A DNA stretch of 64,000 nt. Source: Anas platyrhynchos. Lineage: Eukaryota > Chordata > Aves > Anseriformes > Anatidae. Below are positions 10,560-24,200 of the stretch, piece after piece; position 1 is the stretch's first letter, and each line of letters opens with the position of its first letter. Where the stretch lies: positions 48,709,501 through 48,773,500 of the forward strand of contig NC_092591.1 of the NCBI RefSeq assembly GCF_047663525.1, read 5' to 3'. The position numbers and the translations under genes were made by a program. The notes below the pieces were generated by a model. The model was not told the DNA's origin and searched no databases. It was given only the letters and a program-made list of their open reading frames with translations.

Positions 10560-10830
10560 AGACATCCCTCACTTGGGAACGTCTGATGCATCCTTTAAGT
10601 TGTTTCTTTTTCTCTCCATAACAAGGCTCTGTTGCAGGCATACCAGCCACCTAATTACTAACCTTGACCTTGGGAAAAAGAAGCAGAGTTCTTTTAATAA
10701 TAGCCCCAGTGAGCTGAGGCGGCCTTGCAATTATGTTGCATAATGTAGGCATGAGAAGAGGGTTACCAGGGAGATAATGGTAAACATCAGCCTTAATTCT
10801 GTCTGAAAAATAATTGGAGTGATCTCCCTT
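10560..10830. promoter_or_regulatory. Candidate constrained noncoding element A
   Basis: This is unique sequence with many recognisable sites packed together: homeodomain-type CCTAATTAC, a nuclear-receptor-like TGACCTTGG, an AGATAA near 10765 and a perfect inverted repeat ATTATG-TTG-CATAAT at 10730-10744. It has no ORF of note. The dense motif content looks like an enhancer, but only cross-species alignment can show conservation. Confidence 0.3.
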
Positions 10831-12539
10831 TGTGGCTGGGGTAGAGGAGAAAATTGGATGGGTAAATTTCCAGTTACCACAGATGCTAGTCAGACATGCT
10901 GCACTCCAGCGATGACCAAATTATTCGCTGCCTCTAAGTGCTCTGGGTATGAATTGTCTGGCTTCCTCTCCATGCACACACGTCTGCGGGTGAGTATCAT
11001 TTAAATGAGAAAAGAGTGTTGGTTGCAGCACAACTGGCCACTGATCTCCTACTTACAGAGGCTCCATCAAACTCCTCTGTTTGGCAGAGGATTCATCAGT
11101 CTTGACACATTTTTTAAAAAACAGCCCTTTCAGCCCTGGTGACCTTGTCCATGGAGGTTGAAATTATCCTTGTGCAACCTTTCAGCCTCGCAGTGTGCAG
11201 CCGGGGGGGATGGGCTGTGGGCAGGCCCCTGCTGCCTGCACTGACCTGGCCCTGGACCACCTGGACCATCTCTAGGCTACCTCCACGGCTGCCAGCAGTG
11301 CCACCTCCCTGCTCTGGCAGGATGTGGAGAAGTCAGGTGCACACTGAAGGAGGAGAGCTGGGATGCTGAGAGGCTTGCTGGCATTGTACCCCATTTTTTC
11401 CCACCCGTCCTGGCCACCACCATCAGGACCTGATACCTGCCTCGTTATGCCGCCGGCAGCAGCTCCACGTGGACCTCCTGCTGGCTGGCTGGGAGATGCA
11501 GGAAGCACGGTGAAGGCCGCTCTCGGTTTGGAAATAAGCCCAGAAGAAGAACAATAAACATTTTGATCTTGAGTGCACTCTTCCCCAGAGCTTTCCCTTC
11601 TACTTTCTTAACCCCATTTGGGACCTTTGTACTACTGCGCTGATGTCACCTACCCAAATTATCCCCATGAAGCTTATCTTCCTGGTCTGCAGGAAGATTG
11701 GCAGAGCCTGGGCATGCTTGTCTGCATTTTGTTCTCTGTCCAGACACTCCAGCTGGGACAGGCTGCCCATCTCACCCTGCCCATGCTACACTTCTGCCTC
11801 TAGGTATTTTGGGCAGTGAGTTCTTCAGCCTTTATTTATATTTAGATCAGGCGTTTAATTCCACAACCATAGGGTCTGTACATTTTCAGATTAAACTGTG
11901 GTTTCAATTCCCCATTCCCATTTACTCAGTTCTAGAGTTAGCTGAGCAGAGTTACACATACGTGTTGTTACGGTGTGTGCATTGCACGTTTGTCAGCCAG
12001 CCTCAGCTGACTTGTTAGCTCAGACAAGTTTCATCGAGGTTTCAGAGTGGAATTATTCGGCATCTCCTGTCAATATTTAAGTGAAAGCAGTGTTAGGAAG
12101 CTGCCTGTGTTTTCCGTTGCGAAGTTTCTGACAGTTCTGCCTCTGCTTCACAGTGCCTTTGGAGAAGCAGCAGCCAAAGCGTGCGGTCCTGGTGGCTGTA
12201 GGTTTCTGGTTGCTGTGAGAGAACTGGACCACCAGTGCGCAAAGCCGTGGTGTGTATATGCTTTCCAGTCTTTGCAGCTCCTGTGTCTCCCATCTTCTAG
12301 CCAATTTGTGAGCACGAGTCCTGCTGTCAGGATGCAGAGACCCCTTTATTGCAGAGCAGCCGGGCCATCCAGCTCTGATTGCTTCTGACTCCTGCCAAAC
12401 TTCTTCTTCTCTGCCGTGGCTCTCCACCAGCTGCTGGTAACCTCAGTGCTATCAAACTGCTGGCTGCGAAGCACGAGCCCTGCTAGGCTAGGACAGCATC
12501 CAGCACTGCAGTACCACCGCACTCTCCCCCTCCATTCCT
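10831..12539. other. Intergenic, moderately GC-rich, no gene seen
   Basis: The base composition rises around 11.15-11.55 kb and 12.1-12.5 kb, which yields overlapping ORFs of 60-116 codons on both strands. None has a recognisable domain or a consistent start, and they overlap each other in opposite directions, so I leave them uncalled. Confidence 0.65.
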
Positions 12540-12850
12540 CCGCAGATCTCTCTTTATGTCAGCCACACTTGTTGGCACAAACACATCCTTTATAGCTGCT
12601 TTCCCCCGGCCCCCTCTGCTACCCAATTAGAAGGCTGTCAGCGACAGGGCCATCACTCCTCCTGCAGCTTCTGACAAGCCTGGACACAGCTATACTGCCG
12701 CAGAAGATTAAAGGAGTCTTTCCTTTGTATCACCCAGTGGCTGTGTGCTAGCCAGAAACTAATTCCCCTTCCCAATGAATGTGTATGTGGAACAACTAAT
12801 AGGCTCTGTAAGCCTGTCTCCATTCCTTATTAAAACGAACACACTCACCA
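12540..12850. promoter_or_regulatory. Candidate constrained noncoding element B
   Basis: This is unique sequence carrying CCAATTAG and CTAATTCC homeodomain-type sites, a TTTCCTTTG run and several retained CpGs. There is no coding potential. The regulatory reading is inference from composition and motif density. Confidence 0.25.
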
Positions 12851-13849
12851 TGGACAGAACTGTCTAATACACATTTCTCCCCTGTTTCCCTTTTTACTAA
12901 GCCTCAAGAGAGTTGCAGTTCCTGAGAATTAGAGACGTCAGGGCGTGGAGGTGCTTTCTAGTAGTTATGACAGGACTGGGCATCAGGAATCATAGATGCT
13001 TTTTAATGATTCATTTGGAAGTGAGAGTGATTGCATTTGCTCTTCAGCAATTCCTTTCCACACTGCAGCTTCTCTGAAGCTGAGAAACAAATGGGTGTGT
13101 AATTCTTGTACCTCCAGATCGCTGGCTCAGATCTGCTCCAGGCTGGTAGTAACAGGACATCATTGTGCTCTGAAGGCTCTTTGGCAGCCTCTGTGAAATG
13201 AGTTGAATGACAATCCCGTACATTAACTTTACCACCAGGCATAAAGATTACTGGGTAGTACAAAAGAAATGTTGCTTTAATCTCCAGCAGCACTACAGAG
13301 GTGCTCGGATTTGTCAGGTGCTGCAGAAGGAGTGATGGTCTGGGGGACCCAGATCTCAACAGCATCCCAGGGTGCATCTGGGACTGCATTTGGCCCATTA
13401 ACTTCTGAATTCTGGCTGCATTACATGGTAATCCTGGCTGATGGAGTATGTAGAGCTAAAACACAACTGAAATCATTTATCACTTATAAATCCTGTCCTA
13501 CTCCCAAAGATGTCGAACTAGCATGTATAGATTACTTAAAGCTTGTTTATTCATTTAGCATCCAATAAAGTGTACCTACTTACACTGGTGTAAATCTGGA
13601 GTTCTTCCACTGAAGTATATGAAATGTAAGGTCAGTAGAGTTGGCTAGATTTAAACTAGCATCATTGAGAATCATTTTTTAGCTATAAAACATGAAAGAT
13701 AAACGTCTTTTGAATTCCTGACCCCACTATGAAAATGAAATACAATATAGGAACTCTTTGAAACTGACAGAGATGTCTCTGCCTTAGATCTCTCTCCCCC
13801 TCTCTCTGTTAATCAAAACAAGGCACTGTAATCAGCTCCGATTCTAGGT

Positions 13850-14460
13850 CTATCTGTAAGGAACAAAGTGAACTTAGAAAATTAAATCATTTAGCATTTA
13901 GCGTTTCCTTCCTCATTTCGGCGCCGATTGAGCTTATTTCACAATTTCTCCCCCTTCTGCAGCTCAGTTATCCTGCAGCCTGCATGGGCTGGCAGTGCTG
14001 TCGCAGGGCAGCAGCTTGGCAGGAAGGCACCGACTGTTCCTGTTTGCTGGGGGGATCACTGCTTCTGAAGATTCCCCTTTAGACTCAGAGGTTTCTTCAC
14101 TGCCTTCCTGATGTCTGGTTTCCTGTTTTCTTTACTACCTGCTGAGTAGGAAACTTGGGACAGGCCTAAATGGGGAATAGTTTGCCTATGCTATTACACC
14201 ATAGCAGCAAAGTGCGTGATTTTGTAGCTGTAGCTTAAACCTTAAGCTTCTGCTGGAAGAGTTTATTCCAGCCTTACTCGGATGAAACACACTATGTTGG
14301 CAAAAATGCAGTTTTGTTGGTATAAATTATTCTGTGCTAGAAGCCTTTTGCCAGCGCTGCTGTGTTGATCAGGAAGCACGTCTCCTTACACCTCTGCCTG
14401 ACGTGGCTGAGCCAGCCGACGTGTGTAATGTCAACACAGGGAATATTCTAAAGGTCTTAT
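13850..14460. promoter_or_regulatory. Candidate constrained noncoding element C
   Basis: This stretch holds CpG-containing words such as tttcggcgccgattg (near 13917) and agccgacgtgtg (near 14412) in an AT-rich setting, with CAGGAAG ETS-type sites near 14370. CpG retention in such a setting can indicate constraint. No ORF or repeat explains it. Confidence 0.25.
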
Positions 14461-17400
14461 GGTAATTTTACTCCATAGAAAATATAATGCTTGCATACCC
14501 AGTGGCCTGAGCAGAGGAAGAATATTTCCCAAATGGGATAAATCCCCTAGTATTTCAATGACAATTATGAACAGTATGATAGTTTGCAATCTCAACATAA
14601 TTATCTGCATGTTCTTCCACTGTCCCGTGGTTCTTGTAGAATTAGCAGACATCATTCATTATTTAGCCATTTTAAAAGTGCATAATCTTAATTTGGGAGG
14701 ACGAGTTGGCTTTGCTTTCTTAGAAGGCTCTTTACTGAGATCCTACAGGTGCACTCTGCAGCATTGATTTTTCATGACTTATTTAAAGTTTTTAGCAGAC
14801 TTTGTCCACTAACCATTTTTTTTTACCTATTCTCTTCATCCTTCCTCTTAACCCTTTTGTGTTTTGAGAGTGCACCAGAACACCAAGCACAAATTTCTGG
14901 GCAGGCAAAAGTGACTCTTCTCAAGAAAGGGGCACACTGTGTTTTTCTAATTATTTCTATTTCAAATAGATTTCCTGTTAGCTACGCCTACAGGAAATAA
15001 ATGCAAATCTGTTATGCATCAGTTTCTGAACTAAAGCAGTTTGCATTCCACGACTAATAATAGGTGACGATTTTCAATTGACAACTCGCTTCCTTCCTGG
15101 TGTCATTTATGGAGAGCGTCAAGGAGAAAGCTGTCAGGGAGAGAAACAAATGTTTGCAGAGGCAGCTGGCCTGGCCTGACTTCCTGCGGAGCTGCCTTCC
15201 TGCAGCCCCCTGCGGCGTGGGGTGCCTCCGTCGGCTGCCCGGTACAGATGGCTTCCTGCGATAGCTCTTCCTGGGCACCACGGCTTGCTGGGTACCAGCA
15301 TTGCACTACTTCATGCGCTGTGGTAGCCAGCAGCTCGGGCTGCTTATTTCCACTCTGCTTTCCTTTTATGCTCTGGTAACCCCCCGCCTCTTAGCTTCAC
15401 CATTTTGAGTGAAGGACAGCAGAGCATGTTGCTGTTGCTGCAAGTCCTGTCTTTTCTCCCAAGGGTTTCTTCCTTCCTCTGCCCAGAAGGACGTAGAGGG
15501 GCCGCAGTCTGATCCTGAAGTGGAATGACTACATTAAAGATGACCTCCCCCAGATGAAAAGGGGAGTAGATAAGTGCAGCAAAAGCTCAGCACTGATGAA
15601 ACTGAATCACAGTTCTTTCCACTTGTATTCAAAACATCAGGCCCTGCCAATAGTTGGGGCAAAATAGGATTATCTTTGCAAATAAATACCACTGAATACA
15701 GTGTCTTGACTGCCTTGTCAGGACTAATTCCTCTCCAGTTGAAAGTTATCCAGAAATTCTTAAATATTCTTTTGAGACATGAATATGCAGCCAGGTTCCA
15801 AAGCCAGCCTTATTACTCAGCTCTCTGCAGAAGCAGTAATTACCTTTATTTTCTATTTTCCTGTGGGAAGCTTTGGAGCTGAGCGTAGATGTGTAGCTTG
15901 AGGGTTTCATTTCCAGTGCACGCACGAGGCAAATCCAAGTCTACAGGTCCCCTCAGTGGCTTTTAGCACAGAGGAACAAGATCTTCACCCCAACAGCAAG
16001 CTAAAGCTGTGGAGGTGTGCTGTAATTGATGCCAGGTGGGTGGGCTCATCCACTAACAAAATCTGCCTGAATTCTTCGATGGCTCTGAGCTAGGTCTGTA
16101 TCTTGCAAGTCCTTCTTTTTTAAAGGAATCATTGGCTCACATATTTACTTATTACTGCAAAATTGGAGAAAAGGGAGAGCGTCTGACAATTTCCTACCAA
16201 AATCAACACTGGCAGTCAGTTTATCTTGAGGAGATTGTGCTAGTACACATGTCACAGAGCCACCATTTACCAAGACTATTTCAGCTTTAATAAGCTTTGG
16301 GGGTTATCAAATTACTTCCTAGTCAGCTTGGGCAAAATTCACTCTATCTTCATACAGTCCTGGCTTATACTCATAAGCTTAGGAGTAGCTGCTGTCGCAC
16401 CTCTTGGGTAAGTAATAAAACCCCTCAATCCACAGAAACACATTGTACATTCCCTGCCCTACCAGTGTGCTTTTGCTTTGGCTTAGAGAGAAATCCTGGT
16501 TTAGAAAGACTTCCCAAACAGCTCTTCTGCCAGTGGTCCCTGCTTAACTGGTCTGTGGACATAAATGACAGTGTTTTGCTGTCTATGCAAAGACTGATTT
16601 CACATTTTCTGAGTTTAAAGTGAGTTTAATTGCGCTCTCAGTTGCATCCTGGGTAACTCAAATATGTAATTCATCCTGGCATTCCTTACGCGAGTGCATA
16701 TGTTTCATTAATATAAGGGCAATTGTTGTCTTGTGCAACAAGGTTATTAGAAAGTTTGAATTGTTTTCTCAGCTTGAGTTGGAACAGAAGTGTAGATCTC
16801 AAAAAGCTTTTAAAGAAAATTGTTGGGATATATTGAAACAATTTAAATAGTTTTGAGACATATAGTTTTAATCATAGCTTTTAATATTTTTTTGCTATAA
16901 ATTAATTTCTGTTGAGGAAATATTAAAATTAGGTACTTGGGTAATTTTAGTATTGGTTTTGAATAATAAATTCCTATAAACTGGCCCTGTATGACTCTAT
17001 ATTTTAATTTTGACGACTTGTCATATATTTGGAAAGATTTCTTCAGGTAAGCACTTTTTCCTCTCTGCAAATGGAAACATTCATTGCAGCACAGTTATTC
17101 TCATATCATTACAGTGAAATAAGAGGTTTACAAAAGCTACTGGCTCACCATTTATTCTTGCAGCAGAACTGTGACCTGCCTAGCAGTGAATGAACAGAAT
17201 CCTGGCCATACTTATTTGCATATACCAGGCATAATTGCCCCAGTTTTGAATTACCTAATTTCTATATTCATATATGAATAGACAGAGAATTTGAGCACTC
17301 ATTATGCCTTTCATATTCTTATGCACTTGAGTACTTATGAAGGCCTGACTATAAATTAGAAAAGCCACCAGTATGGACTAGAAATGTGTTTTCTACCCAT

Positions 17401-20400
17401 TGACTTCATTTTCATCTTTCCATCTCAGTACTCCATATTTCAGGAACTTAGGTAACACAACAGGCAGTGTTCCATTAAACCTGCACACAGCTTAAAAACT
17501 GTGTTTCGCAGGGGTCTGATTGGGTAAAAAATGAAAACCAACCAACCAACCAACCAAATAAAAATATGGTATTCTCTCGATATACCTGGATATAAAAGGT
17601 GATTTGAAAAAAAGAAAGCTTTCTACTTCTGGTCATCTTAGCACTGCCATCATTTAATTATAGAGGCCTCTGGCTTTGTTGTTGTAGACAGTGTAGATAC
17701 TGTCCAGCTTTGCTATTTTTCTTTCTAGTTTCTGCTTCCCAAAGATCATTGGTGAAAACTAGAGCCTGTAGCCAATATTGCAGTGGTGGTTTTCTGTCTC
17801 TTTAATGATGTTTTGGGTTTCTGAGCCTGGAGCCATGTTTATAGTGCCTCAGACACCTGCCGTTAACTCAAGGAAGATCATGAGTCTGAGACTATGAAAT
17901 CCCACTGGCATAGCTGTTCCTAGTTTCCCCCAAAGGAGAGAGTAGTATCAGTAGATACTGTTAACCTTTTTGACATGAACATGCTAATGCTTGAAGATGG
18001 TCCACACCATAGTCCCATGATCTAGAATCCTCTTAAATCTCAAATATCTAATCCAAAACTCAGAGACAAGTGGATCCATGAGTTTTGTAAGAGCTTCTTG
18101 CTACTCCTCTGCAAAGTGATTTGCATTCATACTCTAAGAACGAGCCCCAGAAACCCTGAGCTAATTAATCACTAAGGAGAAGTCTCTTTTTCTCATCATC
18201 TTCTAAAAATCTTTTCTAGTTCAATCTGCTATCTTAGACTTCTGTCTACCCAGTTTCTGTTTGCTTTCATAACTAACTTGATGCTGAGTTGAGCAAAACC
18301 CATAATGCTATAGCTATCTGACAAGTTCACATGTGTATTTTGCTTTACTTGCCTGGATTTCCTATACAATAAATATGTTTCATTGACAAATAAAATCCAG
18401 TTTAAAAACTCACCGTCTTCATTCTCTGGGTCTTTTTTCCCTTTGTATACTTCAAGAAAAAAAAAAAAAAAAAAACACACTTCAGTCCTGCTGGGTATGG
18501 CTCCAGCAAAGTAGATTTCATTCTTTATGAAAACCTCATTTTCTTTCTTCTAAAGCTTTAATTTTCTTTGAGCTTGAATGATTGCATGATTGACTGAGAG
18601 ATGGGTAGACATACACATAGCCAGAGCAGTGCTATTAGGGACAACCTCTTCTAAGTTTATCCCCCTCTTGGCCGACATTTAACTGAAGTCTATCAGTTTC
18701 TGCTTGCATTGGCTTAGTGATGATATGTCTCACATACAACTCAGCTTGCCCAGTATTGGGAAGAACTTGAATTTCTGGCAGAAATCATTAAGCTTGTTAA
18801 GAAATATTATCAATGTGTGCTTACAATTTCTTTTCATCTTCTTTCTCTGAAATTTTAGGTTTCTAACAAGCTGTACATTTTATTTTGATTACACAGGAAA
18901 AAAAATGAAAAAAAAACAACCTTCTTTCAATATTTGTGCTGGACTCTTTTATCACCATAATATTTATTGCTAACTGACCCACGGAACCTATTCAGTACAT
19001 AACCTTTCTCTCTCTCTCTCTCTCTCTTTTTTTTTTTTTTTTTTCTTTTCCCTGTGACCACAATCCATTTCCCCTGTGTGCATGTGTTTCTCTCACTCCC
19101 TGTATCTCATCCCATCCTATTAGCTCTCTGTGCTGAATAGCCTGTTCCAGGACATCAAACTTTAATTTAAACAGAAGATGATCAATACGCTTAGCAAATT
19201 GCCTATGGCAACATCAGCAGTTTGAATCAAAGGGCTTTATAGGTAATTTAAAGGGCATCCTCATTCACCCCTCCAATGTGGTATATACCTATTGCTTGCC
19301 TTGCCAACTACAGCTCAGCTGGCTGAACAAAAGGAATAAGAGCTTTTTCTCCAAACCCAAAATGGAAAATGGTACATAGCAGCTACTCTAGGTGGTTATG
19401 ATAGTGTGTTTTGAAACCACAAAAGGCAGGGCACTTCAGGGAAGAAAACAATCTAACAAAGACTTGTTAAAAACAAAACAAACAAACAAACAACAACAAA
19501 AAAAGATGGAAAAAAAAAACACAAAAACACATCAGAACTTAAAATCAATATCAGGACTAAAGAAACATAGATGTAACAAAAATAAAATAATAATATGTAC
19601 AGTCCTCAGCTCAAACCCAGTTCTGCTGATTCTGTAGTTTGGGACCATCATTTTTTCATATAATAGAAGAAAGATTGTATTTTCTTGTTTCTGGAGCCTT
19701 GCCAGTGTGATTTTCAGACATGTTAGGTATATCCGCAATGTTTATGTCAGAGTTTGCAGAAGAAAAACTGCATCTGTAAACACAATTTTGAAGACACTTT
19801 GTTTGTCAGGTGTACATGTCCACTGGCCTGGATGATCATCTTCTCCTTCAAGCTGTGAACACTTTTTTTATTAAACTTCCCTTGAGAACATGAAGAGCTG
19901 ATTTGAATACAACTATGAAGACAATGAACTAGTTTGATAACTGAAGAAAGCCAATGGCTGTCTGACACATGGCTCAATGTTCTTGGCTCCCGCCATGTTT
20001 AGCTTCTGCACTACCAGTAGATGAAGTTTTATGTGGGGTATACACCTACTGCTTTTACAAATTTGAGCTATCAGCTGTCTTTTTTGTAAGAAGAAACCTG
20101 GTATTTCATATGGGAGAGAGGAAAAGAGGTGCCATGAATACAGCAGTCAGAGGCAGCTACCAGACAGCCTGTGAGGGAAAGCAAAAAGGCTCCCAAGATG
20201 TCCTGCAGAGATCATGAAATATCGTGTTACAGAGGTTGGTAGTTTCAGAAACCTAAGTGAAAGTATAGAAAAGGGGTCTTCAGAAAACTGTGGGCTTGGT
20301 ATATAAATCTAGGGAGTTGCCACACCACGTGAGCAAGGTTTGCATCAGCCATTTCATTGCCAGGGGCCTGCATCTGCATTGCTGAGGCCTAGTTCTCCCT

Positions 20401-20930
20401 TATCAGAGGCCTGCTCCAGAGGAGTGGCTGCTCTTGAATTCCAGCTGCACTTCTTTTCCAGGAAAAAAAGTACATTGTTTCCCTGTCCAACATGGGGATA
20501 AATCTGAGCTTGTTTCCCTGCCTCCACCACCATTTCGCCTCAGTGAGGCCAACTGGGTGTCATAAGCTGACTGACGACTGGATGGCTGATGGGTTTTTTT
20601 GAGAGGAGGACAAAGCTGGGGAGATACGGTTGCTGCTGCAGGTGCACTCAGCTACAAAAGGGGTTCTTTAGGCAGTGGGCAGCAGCTTGTCTGGAGAAGC
20701 TTGTGACAAGGAGCACGACTTGAATAATCCAGACAGACTGAGGGCCCTGTAGAGGCCTTGGCAGCAGAAGGAGCCAGCCAAGACCTTCAAAACAGAAGAA
20801 ATTATAAGACATAACGCTGTGGTGGCCTCTTAGGGTAGGTCTTTGGACTGTGTTTCAGAAGCAAAAATATCATGCCCTACTATTTAGTAGCACATGAGGC
20901 CAATAAGGCCCTTGTAAGAGAGGATATAGA
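14461..20930. other. Intergenic AT-rich DNA: no gene seen, several simple repeats
   Basis: I found no recognisable gene. Simple repeats include (AACC)n at 17536-17557, A19 at 18457-18475, a (TC)n tract running into T18 at 19007-19044, and an ACAAA-rich tract at about 19470-19528. A GC-richer patch at 15.1-15.3 kb gives overlapping minus-strand ORFs of about 70 codons without family resemblance. Confidence 0.7.
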
Positions 20931-21260
20931 TTTCTAAAGGCACTTAGTTCCTAGCTGGCTCTAGATCGGAAATTACACAATGGATGTTGAAATGTCGGCT
21001 TGTTGAAAAGTTGTCATTTGAGTAATGGATGCTTTATTTCCTGTTTTTGCTGAAAGCTAAAGCGAAACATAATTAGCAAGCGAGAAAGCAACCTTGGCAG
21101 CCAAACAAAAAAAGCACATTTTGGGCTCCTGAGCCAATTAAAATTGTTTATGTAACCCACGAACAATATTTTTCTCCAAATCATTATAACTGAGAGAATT
21201 TATCAAAACGCAGCCAGACTTGCTTGTCAACAACCTGATCCCATGCCATGCTGTGGGCCA
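20931..21260. promoter_or_regulatory. Candidate constrained noncoding element D
   Basis: About 330 bp of AT-rich unique DNA keeps at least six CpGs, in words such as gatcggaa, gtcggc, agcgaaac, agcgag, cacgaac and aacgcag. It includes a TTTCCTG ETS-type site, AACAATAT and TTATCA sites, and homeodomain-like TTAATTT and CAATTA words. No ORF or transposon explains it. It has the look of an ancient conserved noncoding element, but that is inference. Confidence 0.35.
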
Positions 21261-24200
21261 TCAGCTCCCAGGGATGAACTGAGGGCACACTGCAGCATCC
21301 AGCATGCTTGCAGGGAGCAAAGAGAAAATATACGGGACTGGGGGGAGGCCAGACTCATGACTTTTGGTTCTGAGTGTGTCCCCAGCACACCAGAATAACC
21401 TCTTTTCTAAGCCTACTGCTCCTTTTCTAGGGAAAGCTGGGGAAAATTCAGAAAGCAATAGATGGTGAAAGATTCATTATGCTTGAGGTATCATTCTCAG
21501 CATTTCAATTGTTTAATCTTTATCCAACTTTAATTTGCTTTCATGATTGAAATATACATTTATTTTAGATTACAGATATCTTTGTTTCAGCCTCTCTTAC
21601 ATATACAGAAACCGAGATCTTTTCCTTTTTATTTTGGAAAATCTTCAATAAACCTGCACTATCTTCCTTTTTGAATCCATATCCTGCCTGATTCTCATCT
21701 GGGTGCTCAGAGACTGAGTTTCTGATTATATAAGGTTTGGTGTCGACTTTCTTGCCATGTGAAAAAAGAATTTTTCAAAAAAATGCCAACAGGTGGATAA
21801 ATATTACTGCTATTTAGTACGATGTTCATCTGTTGCTCTCGTAACAAGTTATGCTTTTTGCTTGTCTCCGAATTCTCAAGTTCCATTCCTGGGTGTACGT
21901 ATGGTCATTTTGCGTGAAATGTCTTATTTCTTGTTGCTGTTGTTTTGTTTTGATTTGTTTGTGGTGTGTGTGTGAATTGACCTGTTTTAACGTTTTGATT
22001 GTTTCTAAAGCAAAGGTAAATCAGACTGTGAAAATTATCACCTCCTTTTGGTGAAAGTTGTACGTGTCCTGAAATAAGCAAAAGTGAACGGATCAATACA
22101 GAGGATAAAGAATTTTTCTATTACGTAGCCCATTGCCAAGCAATAAACATTAAGTGTATAGACATGCAAAACAAATGCAGCCTGTGTCTAGACTTGCCCA
22201 AAGTTGTATTTTTCTGTAAATGTGTTTTGCTTGCTGCCTATTTCAGGCCATGTTCAGTGCTGTGTCTATGTGTGTGTGTTTATGTTATCAAGCATAGCCT
22301 GTTTTGTTTAGAGACTTTCAGAAAGAAAAATGATTTGGGTGTGACTTGCCCTGGGAATGTTCTCAAAACAAAAGTTTGGGTGGGTGTTCAGTCTGTTTTG
22401 ACTTGCCCTTGATATGCAGTCTAGAGCATAAATGGGGAAAACGGACTCAGATCATAGCTGAGGGAAGTAGAAATCCTGGACATGGGCTGCAGTCCCCACA
22501 GAACTGACGTGCCAGGAAAAAAATGAGCAGAAAGAAAAGGGAGTTGTCTGAACATCTCCCAGGGAATGTCCCTGCTGCATTTGAGTTTTAGGGCCCTAAT
22601 GGATGTGCGTGATTTTCACGGACATCAAAATCCCTATGCTGCCAAAGGAGGGGCTGGGTAGGACAGTGGCAGCTGCAGCATGGAAGGCACAAAGGGCAGA
22701 TATGGAGAACAACCCCTTGCTGGTTACAGTGCCAATGAGATACTGGAAGAAGCTTCTGTTGGAATGGTTATTGTTCTCTTCTTCTGGAGTTAAAGTGCAG
22801 GTTTTGGCATTTATTTAACATTAGCAGCTTATGTGTTGGTCTGGAGCCATGCTCTGCTGGCACAACAGGCCTTGCACCTGGGACACAGAAACTGAAAGCA
22901 CCATGGTTGATTCTGCACAGGTCTGTACCTGTTCTCAGGCAAGGGGAAGTTTCTATCCTCATCCAGATTGAGTTATAATCAAAAAGAGAGGGACAGAAAT
23001 GCAGATAAGAGATTCGCATCTCCTTCATGAAGCAATTCCCAGGCTTCTGCCATGAATAACAAATATAAATATATAAATAAACAAAGCTGGGTGAAGGGAG
23101 GAATTAAACATTATCTTACAAGATGGGCCAATGTAAGCATTCAATGACCAGAAATAATAATTAAAAATAAAAAAATAAAAAAATAAAAAAATAAAAATAA
23201 AAAAAAAGCTCATCACAGTGAAAGTAACTGTAGAGGAGAACAGACAGAAGTGGAGCTATCGTGATGTTTACAGATACCAGTGCAGGACAGGTAGAATGAA
23301 ACGGGCATAGCAGGCAGGCATAGTGCAGTAGGGATATTTGCCAGTGTTTGGGATGTGCTGGGACAATCACAGAGTGTCTCTAGGGAAATATGGACCTTGA
23401 TGGCACTGCTGTCATTCATATGGCTGTCATCATCTCTGCTGCTGGGTGAGGGTCTCAGCTCAGCCCGTGCTGAGAGCTCCTGGTCCCACCTCAGTCAGAA
23501 AGCAGGGAGCAGTCAGTCAGAGCAGTCAGACCTGAAGTGCTTGCTGACAGGAGCAATGGCACAGCCTGTGCGTGACATGGTGTTCTATGTTAAGCCTCGA
23601 TAAAGTCTTCTGGGCACGCTCCTCCAGTTCTCTTCTTTTCACAGAAGCATGCTTCTGGGTCCTGAAAACAGTATGTCTTTACTTTGTTGGTGCACTACAT
23701 AGCAAAAAAACGTGACATAAACTATAAGTACTTCGGCTAACCAGTCATATATAGCAAGAAATGTTTAGATCCAGACAATAAGCAGTATTATTTACTAACT
23801 GTGTTGTTAGTATAAAATTGGTAATGAAGCATGATATACAAGTGCTTACCTGATCAAACAAGATATTTTTTTTCTACAAAATGTGTTAGCCCAGAGGGGG
23901 TCTAACAGTTTTCTTTGATAAATGTATGCCACTGAAACAGTCTGTGATGGGGCAGAGAAATGGGCAGCCTGGAAAGACCACGATAGCCTACAAAACATCT
24001 TGAATGAAACAATTGCTTGTCTAAAAGCTAATGATTTGGTCAAATCATTGCTATTGTGAGGTTGTGGGTTTCCTATTACTGTCATTGTGGCATTAATACA
24101 CTGAGAATTTCAGATAGTTTATCAGCATCCATTAAGGAATGGAAGGAAATAAGGACAAAAGCCTGTTGTTTATTCAAGGTTGTGTTTTATTTATCCTCTG

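Noticed and set aside
23820..24085. Possible distal LMO2 exon (strong minus-strand CAG/GTAAGC donor at 23849)
   Set aside because: Similar donor-like words occur at 28.4 and 39.06 kb on the minus strand. Without a paired acceptor or transcript evidence, none can be called.
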